Counted from the stretch's first letter, positions 7,855 to 17,179 are shown. The stretch is 64,000 nucleotides of DNA from Mycobacterium lentiflavum (GCF_022374895.2 NZ_CP092423.2:5642001-5706000), one strand, 5' to 3'. Notes: a model not told the origin generated them from the sequence alone. Numbers and translations are program-made.

Positions 7855-8895
7855 TCAATTCGGCTTGTTTTTCCTGGTCAGGTCCGTATCCCGACTCGGC
7901 TGCACTCGTTTCGGTTCGCCCGGCATTTTGGGGTAATTCGGCGGATAGGGCATATCGCCCAGGCCGCGCTCCTCGTCCGCCTCGACCATTTCCAGTAACG
8001 GGGTCAGCGATTGGGCGGCCCCATCCATGCCGGCCCACGGGTCGTCACGGCCCTGCAACAGTCCCGGCACCGTCGCCATCGTGTAATCGTCTGGCTCCGC
8101 GCCGGCTAACTCGCCCCAGCTCAACGGCATCGACACGGTCGCGATCGGCGTCGGCCGCACCGAATAGGGCGAGGCCATCGTGCGGTCCCGGGCGTTTTGG
8201 TTGAAGTCGATGAAAATGCGCTCGCCGCGTTCCTCCTTCCACCACGACGTGGTCACCGCGTCCGGCGCGCGGCGTTCGACCTCACGCGCCAACGCAATAC
8301 CCGCCCGGCGCACCGCGATGAAATCCCAATCGGTGGCGATCCGGAGAAACACGTGGATCCCGCGGCCACCGGAGGTCTTGGGATACCCGACGAGCCCAAG
8401 CTCATCGAGCAATGGACGCAGCACTTCCACCGCCACCGAACGCGCCTGCTCGAACCCGACACCAGGCTGGGGATCAAGATCGATGCGCAGCTCGTCGGGG
8501 TGCTCGGCATCGGGGCAGCGCACCTGCCAGGGATGTAGCGTAATCGTGCCCATCTGCGCCGCCCACACGATCGCGGCGGGATGCGTCACCATCAGCGCGT
8601 CGGCGGTCCGCCCTGACGGAAAAGTGATCCGGCAGGTCTCCAAATAGTCGGGATGATGCTGCGGTATCCGCTTCTGATAGATCTCCTCGCCGTCGATGCC
8701 GTCCGGAAAGCGCTGCAGATGCGTGGGCCGGTTGCGCAGGGCGTCCAGCATCGGGCCGCCTGCCACGGCACGGTAGTACTCGACGAGCCGCCGCTTGGTG
8801 CCGTTCGACCCGAGCTTCGGGAAGTACACCTTGTCCGGGTTGGAGAGACGCACCGCGACGCCGTCGACGTCGAGCTCTTCGGATGCCGCAGCCAT
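7855..8895 (-). CDS. Prim-PolC, LigD-polymerase-like primase/polymerase (Rv3730c-like)
   Basis: This 346-aa protein has the archaeo-eukaryotic primase/LigD-POL fold. The metal-binding RIDLDPQ (two Asp), SGGRGIHVF, and the third acidic motif FIDFNQNARD are all intact. Family proteins extend and gap-fill with ribonucleotides. In mycobacteria, Prim-PolC works with LigC in excision repair (published for M. smegmatis, from memory). It is divergent from ligC with only 37 bp between start codons, so both promoters must share that gap. Length and neighbour agree with Rv3730c. Confidence 0.93.
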   Translation of the reverse strand: MAAASEELDVDGVAVRLSNPDKVYFPKLGSNGTKRRLVEYYRAVAGGPMLDALRNRPTHLQRFPDGIDGEEIYQKRIPQHHPDYLETCRITFPSGRTADALMVTHPAAIVWAAQMGTITLHPWQVRCPDAEHPDELRIDLDPQPGVGFEQARSVAVEVLRPLLDELGLVGYPKTSGGRGIHVFLRIATDWDFIAVRRAGIALAREVERRAPDAVTTSWWKEERGERIFIDFNQNARDRTMASPYSVRPTPIATVSMPLSWGELAGAEPDDYTMATVPGLLQGRDDPWAGMDGAAQSLTPLLEMVEADEERGLGDMPYPPNYPKMPGEPKRVQPSRDTDLTRKNKPN

Positions 8896-8932
8896 CTCTC
8901 GATTTCAGCACGCCCCCCGTCAGAATGGACCA

Positions 8933-10006
8933 ATGGACTTGCCCGTCATGCCGCCGGTTTCGCCGATGCTGGCCAAGCCGGTCAAAGCGATACCGCCGGA
9001 AGCCTCCTATGAGCCAAAATGGGACGGCTTCCGGTCCATCTGCTTCCGGGACGGCGAACAGGTCGAATTGGGCAGCCGCAACGAGCGCCCGATGACCCGC
9101 TACTTCCCCGAACTGATCGCCGCGGCCCGGGCCGAACTGCCGCCGCGCTGCGTGATCGACGGTGAGATCGTCATCGCCACCGACCACGGCCTGGACTTCG
9201 AGGCGTTGCAACAGCGCATTCACCCGGCCGATTCGCGAGTGCGGATGCTCGCCGAGCAGACCCCGGCGGCATTCATCGCATTCGATCTGCTGGCCCTTGG
9301 CGACGACGATTTCACCGCGCGCCCGTTCAGTGAACGGCGCGCCGCCCTGGTCGACGCAGTGCCTGTTTCCGCGGCCGGGTCGGCCGCGGCGTTCCATGTC
9401 ACGCCGGCGACCACCGATCTCGAGACGGCGCGGCTCTGGTTCGACGAGTTCGAGGGAGCCGGTCTCGACGGCGTCATCGCCAAACCACTGACCGTCACCT
9501 ACCAGCCGGACAAGCGCGTCATGTTCAAGATCAAGCACGAGCGGACTGCCGACTGTGTGGTCGCCGGGTATCGGGTGCACAAGTCCGGCGGGGACGCGAT
9601 CGGGTCGCTGCTGCTCGGGCTCTATGATGATGGAGCGCTGGCGTCGGTCGGCGTCATCGGCGCGTTTCCGATGGCCGAGCGGCGGCGCCTCTTTGCCGAA
9701 TTACAGCCGCTGGTAACCACTTTCGACGACCATCCGTGGAGCTGGGCCGCGCACGAGGCCGGCGAGCGCACCCCCCGAAAGAACGAAACGTCGCGGTGGA
9801 ACGCCGGCAAGGATTTGTCCTTCGTCCCGCTGCGGCCCGAGCGAGTGGTCGAGGTCCGCTACGACCACATGGAAGGTCGGCGGTTTCGACACACCGCTCA
9901 GTTCGGCCGGTGGCGTACCGATCGCGACCCCCGCTCGTGCACCTACGAACAACTCGAGCAGCCGATCACTTTCAGCCTCGGCGACATCGTCCCCGGCCTC
10001 GGCTGA
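8933..10006 (+). CDS. ligC: ATP-dependent DNA ligase LigC
   Basis: This is a 357-aa ligase. The adenylation motif EPKWDGFR puts the AMP-accepting lysine at about residue 29. Further nucleotidyltransferase motifs follow (RNERPMTRYFPE, VIDGEI, FDLLAL, LDGVIAKPL, MFKIKHERT), and then an OB-fold C-terminal domain. The frame is open further upstream to 8795, but that would overlap the divergent gene. The ATG at 8933 gives MDLPVMPPVSPMLAKPV, the family's normal start. It seals nicks in base-excision or gap repair together with the divergent Prim-PolC. Confidence 0.95.
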   Translation: MDLPVMPPVSPMLAKPVKAIPPEASYEPKWDGFRSICFRDGEQVELGSRNERPMTRYFPELIAAARAELPPRCVIDGEIVIATDHGLDFEALQQRIHPADSRVRMLAEQTPAAFIAFDLLALGDDDFTARPFSERRAALVDAVPVSAAGSAAAFHVTPATTDLETARLWFDEFEGAGLDGVIAKPLTVTYQPDKRVMFKIKHERTADCVVAGYRVHKSGGDAIGSLLLGLYDDGALASVGVIGAFPMAERRRLFAELQPLVTTFDDHPWSWAAHEAGERTPRKNETSRWNAGKDLSFVPLRPERVVEVRYDHMEGRRFRHTAQFGRWRTDRDPRSCTYEQLEQPITFSLGDIVPGLG

Positions 10007-10131
10007 AAGAGCAGCGGCTGACTGGTTCCGGCGAATCCGGCGGCGTTCCGTGCGCGTTCGTCGAAAGTTCCGTTGCGGGACTGGCGGCGGAAGCGGATCC
10101 TTAGTGTGCAAACTCGGAAGGAAGGAAACGA

Positions 10132-10464
10132 ATGAACGTTGCTGCGGGCGTGAAGAAGCCCATGGCCATAGGAATCCTGGCGGCTATCGCGCTTATCGTG
10201 AGCGCACCGCCGATCGCACATGCAACTACGGCCGACTTCCTCCGCCAGGTGCGCGCGGCCGGGATCGGAACCAACGCACCGGATGGCGCGCTGATCGAGG
10301 ACGCCCAGGAAGTCTGCGCCATGCTCGACTACCAAGAGGCGGCCTACCAATACCTCAATCAGCACTCGGGGCTCGACCGCAATCAGTCCGCGCTGTTCAT
10401 CACCGCTTCGGTCATGAACTTCTGCCCGCAGTACGCCCCCAGAATGGGGCTGCCGAGCAGCTAA
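10132..10464 (+). CDS. secreted DUF732 domain protein
   Basis: This 110-aa protein has an N-terminal signal peptide (KKPMAIGILAAIALIVSAPPIAHA) and a mature DUF732 domain of about 75 aa. The domain contains the family hallmarks: a two-cysteine framework (VCAMLD and NFCPQY) and an ADFL..V...GI start. DUF732 proteins are exported and are abundant in mycobacteria; their function is unknown. The start is ATG with the strong site GGAAGGAAGG. It lies between ligC and a convergent P450 and is absent from the M. tuberculosis order I remember, so it is a local insertion. Confidence 0.88.
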   Translation: MNVAAGVKKPMAIGILAAIALIVSAPPIAHATTADFLRQVRAAGIGTNAPDGALIEDAQEVCAMLDYQEAAYQYLNQHSGLDRNQSALFITASVMNFCPQYAPRMGLPSS

Positions 10465-10477
10465 GCGCCCGGCGAGC

Positions 10478-11773
10478 TCACACCGCGACCGTCAGCTCGG
10501 ATAACCCCCGCAGCGTGACGTTCGCTTTGTACCGCGGCTCGCTGACCAGCCGCGCGTCCGGGAAACGAGCTGCCGCCTCCGACAGGGCAATGCCGGCTTC
10601 CATCCGCGCCAGCGGCGCGCCCAGGCAGTAATGCAACCCGCGCCCGAAACCCAAGTGCCGCAGTGCTCCCCGATCGGGATCGAACGTATCGGGCCGGTCG
10701 AATTCGGCCGGATCCCGGTGCGCCGCGGCCAGCAACAACATCATCACGTCACCCGCGGGCACCTCGATTTGCCCGATCTTCATGTCTTCGAGGGCAATTC
10801 GGCCAACCATCTGAACGGGCGGGTCGTACCGCAGGGTCTCCTCGATGACCGCCGAGACGCGGTTCGCGTCGGCGCGCAGCGCCGCCCATTGCGCCGGCTC
10901 TCGTAGCATGGCCAACACCGCGTTCCCGATCAGGTTGACCGTGGTTTCGTGACCGGCGACCAGCAGCAGCAGGCAGGTCGAGACGATTTCCTCCTCGGTC
11001 AACTGATCACCGGACTCCTTTACCGCGATCAGACCCGACATCAAATCCTCGCCGGGCCGCGAGCGACGCCGGTCGATCAGGCGGTGCAGGTACTCCCGCA
11101 ACCACGTTCCGGCGTCGAGGCGCTCCTGCAAACCGTCCGAAGCCGAACCGGTGAACGTGACGAACGGATCCAGCGATTGCGCCAGCAGTCCCGAGGCGTG
11201 GCTGAATTGGGGCTCGTCTTCCAGCGGCACACCGAGTAGCCGGCAGATGACCGCCACCGGCAGCGGGTACGCGAAATCTTCGATGACGTCGAAGCTGCCC
11301 TTCTCGGCGATCGCGTCGAGCAATCCGCGCACCAGGACGCTGATATCGGGCCGCAGCGCACTGACCACCTTCGGCGCGAACGCCTTGCTGACCAGCCTGC
11401 GCAACCGCGTGTGGTCGGGGGGATCGAGGAACAGAAATCCAGGCGGGGGCTGCGCGGGCGGCGGCGCACCCGCTGCCGTGAGTTCCCGGATCTGAGCTTC
11501 GACCTGCTCCTGAGCGCGCGCGGACTTCATCCGGTCGCTGCTCGACGCCGGGTGCCGCAGCGCGTCGTCGCAGTCCCGGTAGGCCGAGAAGACGGCGAGG
11601 TGCGCCTCGGGCAGCAGGATCGGTCCCCGGTCGCGAAACTGTGCGCACAGCCGATATGGGTCCGCCCGGTTGGCCGGGTCGAGGAACCGCAATAGCAACG
11701 TTTGCGATTCGGCCGCGTCGTCGGGTTCGGCGGGCGGCTGAATCGACACAGTCGTCATGGACATATTGTGCAT
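10478..11773 (-). CDS. cytochrome P450
   Basis: This 431-aa P450 has the I-helix VAGHETTVN, the K-helix ETLRYDPP and the heme loop FGRGLHYCLG, with the cysteine at about residue 383. A proline-rich insertion (APPPAQPPPG) precedes the DPPDHTRLRRLV segment. I chose the ATG at 11773, 6 nt after AAGG; the frame extends to 11824 but without support. It lies between ligC and the DUF2330 gene, where M. tuberculosis has no P450, so it was probably inserted. Substrate unknown. Confidence 0.92.
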   Translation of the reverse strand: MHNMSMTTVSIQPPAEPDDAAESQTLLLRFLDPANRADPYRLCAQFRDRGPILLPEAHLAVFSAYRDCDDALRHPASSSDRMKSARAQEQVEAQIRELTAAGAPPPAQPPPGFLFLDPPDHTRLRRLVSKAFAPKVVSALRPDISVLVRGLLDAIAEKGSFDVIEDFAYPLPVAVICRLLGVPLEDEPQFSHASGLLAQSLDPFVTFTGSASDGLQERLDAGTWLREYLHRLIDRRRSRPGEDLMSGLIAVKESGDQLTEEEIVSTCLLLLVAGHETTVNLIGNAVLAMLREPAQWAALRADANRVSAVIEETLRYDPPVQMVGRIALEDMKIGQIEVPAGDVMMLLLAAAHRDPAEFDRPDTFDPDRGALRHLGFGRGLHYCLGAPLARMEAGIALSEAAARFPDARLVSEPRYKANVTLRGLSELTVAV

Positions 11774-11829
11774 CTCGCACCTTACGTAGCCCTGAGAAGT
11801 GGGTGACGGTGCGCGCGTCAGCAACTAGC

Positions 11830-12918
11830 ATGTGCGCCATGAGGATGCCCCGCACTTGCGGGTTGGGTCTGGTCGCGATTCTGCTGGCTACCCTGGTCAA
11901 TGTGGCCATGGCGGCTCCTGGCTACGCGTGCGCGTGCGGCGCAATCGTCCCTCCCGTCGGCGGCCAAGCCGCCATGGACCACGAAGTCGCGCTGTTACAT
12001 TGGAACGGATCCAGCGAAACCATCGTGATGCAGCTGGCCCTGAATGCCGACACGAACAACGTCGCGCTGGTGGTGCCCACGCCGACCCCGGCGACCGTCA
12101 CCGAGGGCGACAAGGCGACCTTTGCCGAGTTGGATACCCTCACCGCCCCCCGCGTGCAGCAGCGCCGGCACTGGGTCCTGGGCGGGGTGGGGGCCAGCGC
12201 GCCCGCGCCACTCGAGGCCGCGGCCCCCCGCGGACCGACGGTCGTCAACCAGGTCCATCTCGGGCCGCTGGAGGCCACCACGCTGGCCGGCGGTGACCTG
12301 AGCGGATTGCAAAAGTGGTTGGACGACAACGGTTATGCCGTCCGCCCGGCGGTGTCGGACGCCCTGGGTCCGTATGTACGTGACGGCTGGTCGTTCGTCG
12401 CGATCCGGCTGACCAGTTCGGAGCCCATCGTTGGTGGACTCAACCCGGTGCGGATGACCTTCCCGTCGACGAAATTGGTCTATCCCATGCGACTGTCGGT
12501 CGCGGCCGCAGGACCCCAACAAGTCACGGTCTTCACGCTGTCCGATCATCGACAGCAGCGCACCGACGCCGATGCCGCACCGGCGGGCGGCCAGACGGTG
12601 CAAGTCCAATTCGCGGGCAATGTCGCGGCCGAGGTACGTAACCCGCTGCTGCGCGAATTGGCTGCCGACCACGGCGGCTATCTCACCAAGCTTCAGGTGA
12701 ATATCCCTAAGCCCGAACAGATCTCGTCGGATTTCACGTTCGCCAACTCGGTCAACGATGACGCCTACCGGCAGGTGATTTACGTCGACCGCAACACGGT
12801 CATCCCGATCGAGCTGATCGTATTTGTGGTGTTCGTGTTCGGTGTGGTCGCGATCGCGGTGCCGGTCGTCTTCTTCGCCGTGCGCCGGCGCCGGCGGCGC
12901 GCTAACAACCCTCGGTGA
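11830..12918 (+). CDS. DUF2330 exported membrane-anchored protein (Rv3732-like)
   Basis: This protein of about 362 aa has a signal peptide (LGLVAILLATLVNVAMAAPGYA), a large extracytoplasmic DUF2330 region that starts with the family's CACG motif, and a C-terminal transmembrane helix (ELIVFVVFVFGVVAIAVPVV) followed by an Arg-rich tail. It should be displayed outside the membrane with a short cytoplasmic tail. The start could be the ATG at 11830 or 11839; neither has a good ribosome site. Its last 17 bases overlap the 3' end of the converging Nudix gene. Function unknown. Confidence 0.88.
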   Translation: MCAMRMPRTCGLGLVAILLATLVNVAMAAPGYACACGAIVPPVGGQAAMDHEVALLHWNGSSETIVMQLALNADTNNVALVVPTPTPATVTEGDKATFAELDTLTAPRVQQRRHWVLGGVGASAPAPLEAAAPRGPTVVNQVHLGPLEATTLAGGDLSGLQKWLDDNGYAVRPAVSDALGPYVRDGWSFVAIRLTSSEPIVGGLNPVRMTFPSTKLVYPMRLSVAAAGPQQVTVFTLSDHRQQRTDADAAPAGGQTVQVQFAGNVAAEVRNPLLRELAADHGGYLTKLQVNIPKPEQISSDFTFANSVNDDAYRQVIYVDRNTVIPIELIVFVVFVFGVVAIAVPVVFFAVRRRRRRANNPR

Positions 12919-13387
12919 GGCCGGTCAGCTCCGGGTGTGCCATCAACAAGTCGAGAAAAGGCCGTTGTCCCTTAAGCAATTTGACGCGTGCCTGTGCCAC
13001 CGGGAACCACCCGACCCGATCGACTTCGGGGAACTCGCGCATGTTGCCCGAGCCCTTGGGCCACTCCATTTCGAAGGTGTTGCTGCGCGTGTCGGCGATG
13101 TCGAGGTCGGCCCGGACGGCGAAGGCGGTCACCACCTTGCCGCTGGGTTGCTTCAGCGCACCGAGGTCGAGGCGCCCTCCGGCCGGCACCGATAGTCCGA
13201 GCTCCTCGGAAAACTCACGCTGCGCCGCGGCCCAGGGATCCCCGCCGTCGTAGTACTCGCCTTTCGGAATCGACCACGCCGCATCATCTTTGCGGGCCCA
13301 AAACGGACCACCCGGGTGCGCGATCAGGACTTCCGCCACATCGTCGCGGGTCCGGTACAACAGCACTCCCGCACTGAGTTTCGGCAA
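12902..13387 (-). CDS. Nudix hydrolase (Rv3733c-like)
   Basis: This 161-aa protein is a single Nudix domain. The signature runs from PKGEYYDGGDPW to REFSEELGL and contains the REF-EE core that binds metal and hydrolyses a nucleoside-diphosphate-linked substrate. The start appears to be TTG, five nt after the stop of the upstream acyltransferase, so the two are probably translated from one mRNA. The 3' end overlaps the convergent DUF2330 gene. It may be a house-cleaning pyrophosphatase; the substrate cannot be read from sequence. Confidence 0.9.
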   Translation of the reverse strand: MPKLSAGVLLYRTRDDVAEVLIAHPGGPFWARKDDAAWSIPKGEYYDGGDPWAAAQREFSEELGLSVPAGGRLDLGALKQPSGKVVTAFAVRADLDIADTRSNTFEMEWPKGSGNMREFPEVDRVGWFPVAQARVKLLKGQRPFLDLLMAHPELTGLTEGC

Positions 13388-13392
13388 CGGGC

Positions 13393-14748
13393 TCAGACTC
13401 CGGCGGCGCGTTCCAGGTCTTTCAGCGACTCTTCCAGATGCGCGAGCAGCCGCTGCAGGTGCGGGACGCTACGCCGGCACCCGACCAGCCCGAAATCGAG
13501 CTTGTCGGCATTGCTGACCAGGGTGATGTTCAACGCCTGGCCGTCGAGAATCGCAGACAGCGGATAGCTGCCGTCCAGGCGGGCGCCGCCGTAGTAAAGC
13601 TGCTCACGGGGTCCCGGCACATTGGAGATGATGATGTTGAAGGGCGGTGACGTCGAATTCACCCATCCGGGAACCGCCGACATCGCCAGCGCACTCATGT
13701 TCACCGCGGAAAGCGCCAACGCCTGTGTCCGCGGCAGCTGAGAGAACACCGTCTTGTTCTTGTACATCGACTCGCTGATGGTCTCCAGCCGCTTGGCGGG
13801 ATCCTCGATGTCGGTGGCCAGGTTGCACAGGATGGCCCCGACCAGGTTTCCGCCGGCGTCGGCCTCGTCCTCTCGGCGCAGACTCACCGGGACCATCGCC
13901 AAGAGCGGTGTTTCCGGCAGTGCGTCCTGCTCGAGCAAGTAGTAACGCAACGCACCCGAACACATCGCCAGGACGACGTCATTGAGCGTCACCCCCGCCG
14001 CGTTCTTGACGTTCTTGATGCGGTCCACCGACCATGACTGCGCGGCGCACCGGCGGGCGCCGCCGATGTTGACGTTGAGCATCGTGCGCGGGGCGCCGAA
14101 CGGAAGCGTGAGTTGCTGTTCGAACAGTGCGGCACGGACCAGTGACACCGTCGACGGGCCAAGTGCCGCAAGCGATCCCGCCGCATGCATCAACGAACTC
14201 ATTCGCGACGTCGGCGTGGACTTGCGCTTGGGTTTAGGTAGGCTCCAGGGCGCCCGAATCTCGGTGTCCTCGGGGTCGGCGGACAGTGCGCGTTGCATCA
14301 GCTTCAGCGCCGAGACGCCGTCGATCAGCGAGTGGTGCATCTTGGTGTAGATCGCGAACCGGCCGTCCTTGAGTCCCTCGATCACGTACGCCTCCCACAG
14401 CGGACGGTGGCGATCGAGCAGGGCGCTGTGCAGCAGCGAGGTCAGCTCGAGCAGATCGCGAACCCGCCCCGGCGAGGGCAGCGCAGAGCGCCGGACGTGA
14501 TAGTCGATATCGAGGTCCTTGTCGTAGGACCAGCCGAGGTTGGCGATGCCCCCCAAGAAGGTCGCCGGACGCTTGAGAAAGGTGGGCTGGAAGTCACGCT
14601 GAACCACCAGGCTGTCGTAGAACTCCCGCACAAACTCCGGGCCGGCGCCGCCCGGGGGTTCGTACAGCTGCAGACCACCGACGTGCATGGGGTGTTCCCG
14701 GGATTCGCCCAGCAGAAAGACCCCGTCGGTGGGGTTCATCAATTCCAT
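13393..14748 (-). CDS. WS/DGAT-type wax ester synthase/diacylglycerol acyltransferase (Rv3734c/Tgs2-like)
   Basis: This 451-aa protein belongs to the WES family of acyl-CoA:alcohol/diacylglycerol acyltransferases. It carries the catalytic MHHSLIDG (HHxxxDG) motif, the N-terminal MNPTDGVFLLGE and HPMHVGGL segments, and the C-terminal FNIIISNVPGPREQLYYGG block. It makes triacylglycerol or wax esters for lipid storage at the membrane and lipid droplets. Position and length match Rv3734c (tgs2). The ATG at 14748 gives the family N-terminus; the longer frame to 14814 is Arg-rich. It is followed by the Nudix gene and preceded by an acyl-CoA synthetase on the same strand. Confidence 0.92.
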   Translation of the reverse strand: MELMNPTDGVFLLGESREHPMHVGGLQLYEPPGGAGPEFVREFYDSLVVQRDFQPTFLKRPATFLGGIANLGWSYDKDLDIDYHVRRSALPSPGRVRDLLELTSLLHSALLDRHRPLWEAYVIEGLKDGRFAIYTKMHHSLIDGVSALKLMQRALSADPEDTEIRAPWSLPKPKRKSTPTSRMSSLMHAAGSLAALGPSTVSLVRAALFEQQLTLPFGAPRTMLNVNIGGARRCAAQSWSVDRIKNVKNAAGVTLNDVVLAMCSGALRYYLLEQDALPETPLLAMVPVSLRREDEADAGGNLVGAILCNLATDIEDPAKRLETISESMYKNKTVFSQLPRTQALALSAVNMSALAMSAVPGWVNSTSPPFNIIISNVPGPREQLYYGGARLDGSYPLSAILDGQALNITLVSNADKLDFGLVGCRRSVPHLQRLLAHLEESLKDLERAAGV

Positions 14749-14857
14749 CACCCAATTAGACCGCGATCGAGGTGCGAAGCGAAGGCGCAATCCTGCGCAG
14801 CCATGTCGGCGCATCGTCGCTTCTGGGGTGGAATGGACGCCGACCGAACGCCTCGGC

Positions 14858-16660
14858 TCACCCCTTTGCGTACATCGCCTCGATCTCGTTGGCGAACCGC
14901 ATCCTGACGATGTTTCGTTTGACCTTCAGCGTGGGCGTCAGTTCACCAGTGAGCACGGTGAAGTCGACCGGCAAGATCCGGAATTTGCGGATCGATTCGG
15001 CATGCGACACCGCGCGATTGGCTTGTTCGACCGCCTCGCCGATCTCGCCGACCAGATCGGGGTCGTCGGCCAGATCTCCGACGGAGGCGGTCGCACCCTT
15101 GCCGTGGTGCTGCTTCCACACCTCGAATCCCTCCGGGTCGATCGCGATGAGCGCCGCCACGAAGGGCCTGTTGTCGCCGACCACCATCGCCTGACTGATC
15201 AGCGGGTGCGCCCGCAGCTGATCTTCGAGGACGGCCGGGGCGACGTTCTTGCCGCCCGCGGTGACGATGATTTCCTTTTTGCGGCCGATGATCGACAAGT
15301 AACCGTCGTCGTCCATCGTGCCGAGATCGCCGGTGTGGAACCACCCGTTGATGATCGCCTCTTGGGTCGCCTTCTCATTGTGCCAATACCCGCTGAAAAC
15401 GACGCCACCACGCACCAACACTTCTTTGTCGTTGGCGATCGCCATGCTGTTGCCGGGCAACAGCTTTCCCACCGTGCCGAGACGCTCTTCGCCGATCAGG
15501 TTCACCGTGATCGCGGCGCTGGTCTCGGTGAGACCATAGCCCTCGTAGATGGTCAGGCCGGCGCCCCGGTAGAAGTGGCACAACCGCTTGCCCAGCGGGG
15601 CCCCACCGGAAACCGCGGCGTGGCAGTCGCCGCCCAGCGCAGTGCGCAATTTGCGGTAGACCAGCCGATCGAACAGGGCATGCCTGGCCCGCACCAGCGG
15701 CCCCGGGCCGCCGGCGTCTAAGGCCATACTCCACTCGATCGCCGTCCGTGCGGCCGCTTCGAAAACCCCGCGCCTCCCGCTGTCGTGGGCCTTCAATTCG
15801 GCCGTGTTGTAGACCTTTTCGAAGACACGGGGTACTGACACGACGACAGTGGGCTTGAAGGCGGCCAAGGTCGGAATCAGGTTTTTGATGTCGCCGGTGT
15901 AGCCGATGGTGACTTTCGCGGCGAAGGCCGACATGGACAATGCGCGGGCCAGTACATGGGCCAGCGGCAGGAAGACCAGCAGCCGTTGCCCCTTGCACAG
16001 TAGCGTCGGGAAATACATTGCCGCACCGCGTGTCTCGTAAAGCAAATTGGAGTGCGTCAACTGGCAGCCCTTAGGCCGGCCCGTCGTACCCGAGGTATAG
16101 ATCAGCGTCGCGGGATCCGCGGCCCGCAATGCCGTCAGCCGCTTGTTGAGTTCGTCCACGCCGACCGATTTCCCGGACGTGGCGAGCTCCTCGAGCGCAG
16201 ATGGTCCGCCCGTCTCGAGGTGCAGGATCTTGCGCAGTGCAGGCAGCTCGGTGCTCAGTTCCTTGACCAGTTGGCCGTGCGCATCGCTTTGGGTTATCAC
16301 CAACACCGCACCCGAATCCTCCAGCACCCAGCGGACCTGCTCGGCCGATGAGGTGTCGTAGATGGGGACGGTGACCGCTCCCACCGAGAGGATCGCGTAG
16401 TCGAGAATTACCCACTCGTAGCAGGTGGCCGCCAAAATCGCCACGCGGTCCCCGGCGTTCACCCCCTCGGCGATCAGACCGAGCGCGGTTTCCCGGATCT
16501 GCTGAGCGGCTTGGGCGCAGGTCACATCCCGCCACACGTCGTTGACAAGGCGCTGAAAGATCACATGGTCGGGGTCGTCCCGCTCATGCGCATACACACT
16601 GGCGACGATGCTGTCGCGCTCGTCGACGCTGAAGTTCGCGGGAACGCTGAATTCACGCAT
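14858..16660 (-). CDS. fadD15: long-chain fatty-acid-CoA ligase, FadD15-type
   Basis: This 600-aa AMP-forming acyl-CoA synthetase matches FadD15 (Rv2187) as I recall it in length and sequence. The P-loop is YTSGTTGRPKG, followed by YEGYGLTET, WFHTGDLG and the C-terminal catalytic lysine in LTPTLKVKRN. It activates long-chain fatty acids to acyl-CoA in the cytoplasm, which fits feeding the WS/DGAT gene about 110 bp downstream. In M. tuberculosis, fadD15 sits elsewhere, so this is a relocation. The start ATG has no ribosome site of its own; a strong site upstream serves a 7-codon leader frame. Confidence 0.93.
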   Translation of the reverse strand: MREFSVPANFSVDERDSIVASVYAHERDDPDHVIFQRLVNDVWRDVTCAQAAQQIRETALGLIAEGVNAGDRVAILAATCYEWVILDYAILSVGAVTVPIYDTSSAEQVRWVLEDSGAVLVITQSDAHGQLVKELSTELPALRKILHLETGGPSALEELATSGKSVGVDELNKRLTALRAADPATLIYTSGTTGRPKGCQLTHSNLLYETRGAAMYFPTLLCKGQRLLVFLPLAHVLARALSMSAFAAKVTIGYTGDIKNLIPTLAAFKPTVVVSVPRVFEKVYNTAELKAHDSGRRGVFEAAARTAIEWSMALDAGGPGPLVRARHALFDRLVYRKLRTALGGDCHAAVSGGAPLGKRLCHFYRGAGLTIYEGYGLTETSAAITVNLIGEERLGTVGKLLPGNSMAIANDKEVLVRGGVVFSGYWHNEKATQEAIINGWFHTGDLGTMDDDGYLSIIGRKKEIIVTAGGKNVAPAVLEDQLRAHPLISQAMVVGDNRPFVAALIAIDPEGFEVWKQHHGKGATASVGDLADDPDLVGEIGEAVEQANRAVSHAESIRKFRILPVDFTVLTGELTPTLKVKRNIVRMRFANEIEAMYAKG

Positions 16661-16662
16661 GA

Positions 16663-16686
16663 TCAGACGACCCAGTGGGTAACCAT
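16663..16686 (-). CDS. possible 7-aa leader peptide upstream of fadD15
   Basis: The frame MVTHWVV-stop starts 8 nt after a consensus AGGAGG site and stops 2 nt before the fadD15 ATG. The ribosome site is far better placed for this mini-frame than for fadD15, and no in-frame ATG, GTG or TTG for fadD15 lies nearer to it. This suggests translational coupling by termination and re-initiation. It is too short to judge by composition. Confidence 0.4.
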   Translation of the reverse strand: MVTHWVV

Positions 16687-16795
16687 GAGACCCACCTCCT
16701 GGCTGTAGCTATTCCTGGCCCGACGCTAACCGCACTAACCGCACCCTTCTAGTGGCCATAGGTCCCGGCCTCAAGGGCCCATTGGACTCATCGGG

Positions 16796-17179
16796 TCAGC
16801 TTTCGTCGATCGACCACATCGAGGTAGCGACAAGGTCTCCGCGGTCCAGCGCGGCGGCGCGATGTTCGTGGACCTTGAGGTAGTCCTGATTCGTCACCAT
16901 GTCGATGAAGGCCTGCGGCGACGGATATTCAACGACGAGAATCGCATCCCACCAAGGCTTTTCACCCTCACCGATCACTACCGAAGGCGATCCTCCCAGG
17001 TAGCGGACGACCGCACCGACGCGTTCGAGGTGCGGTGTGACCTCGCGCCCGTATTGCGCGTAGCGCTCCAGGCCGCCCTCGGCCTTGAACTTCAGGAGGT
17101 TGATCATCACCACCGGCGCGTCAGTCGGCCGCGCGGCGAGCGCCGCGAATTGCTCGGGGGTGGGTTGCAGTCCGCTCAT
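16796..17179 (-). CDS. DUF1330 family protein
   Basis: This 127-aa protein has the ferredoxin-like alpha/beta-barrel fold of the DUF1330/EthD-like group. The typical segments are PVVMINLLKFK, the tyrosine-rich YAQYGREVTPHLE, and WDAILVVEYPSPQAFIDMV. The chosen ATG is preceded by AGGAGATTCTC; the frame continues upstream but without a ribosome site. Such proteins are small cytoplasmic dimers of unknown function, often near catabolic genes. It stands alone between fadD15 and an SDR gene. Confidence 0.85.
   Translation of the reverse strand: MSGLQPTPEQFAALAARPTDAPVVMINLLKFKAEGGLERYAQYGREVTPHLERVGAVVRYLGGSPSVVIGEGEKPWWDAILVVEYPSPQAFIDMVTNQDYLKVHEHRAAALDRGDLVATSMWSIDES

Noticed and set aside
7187..8038. 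283-aa minus-strand frame
   Set aside because: It overlaps Prim-PolC and the small lipoprotein in other frames; the residues are shadow-like.
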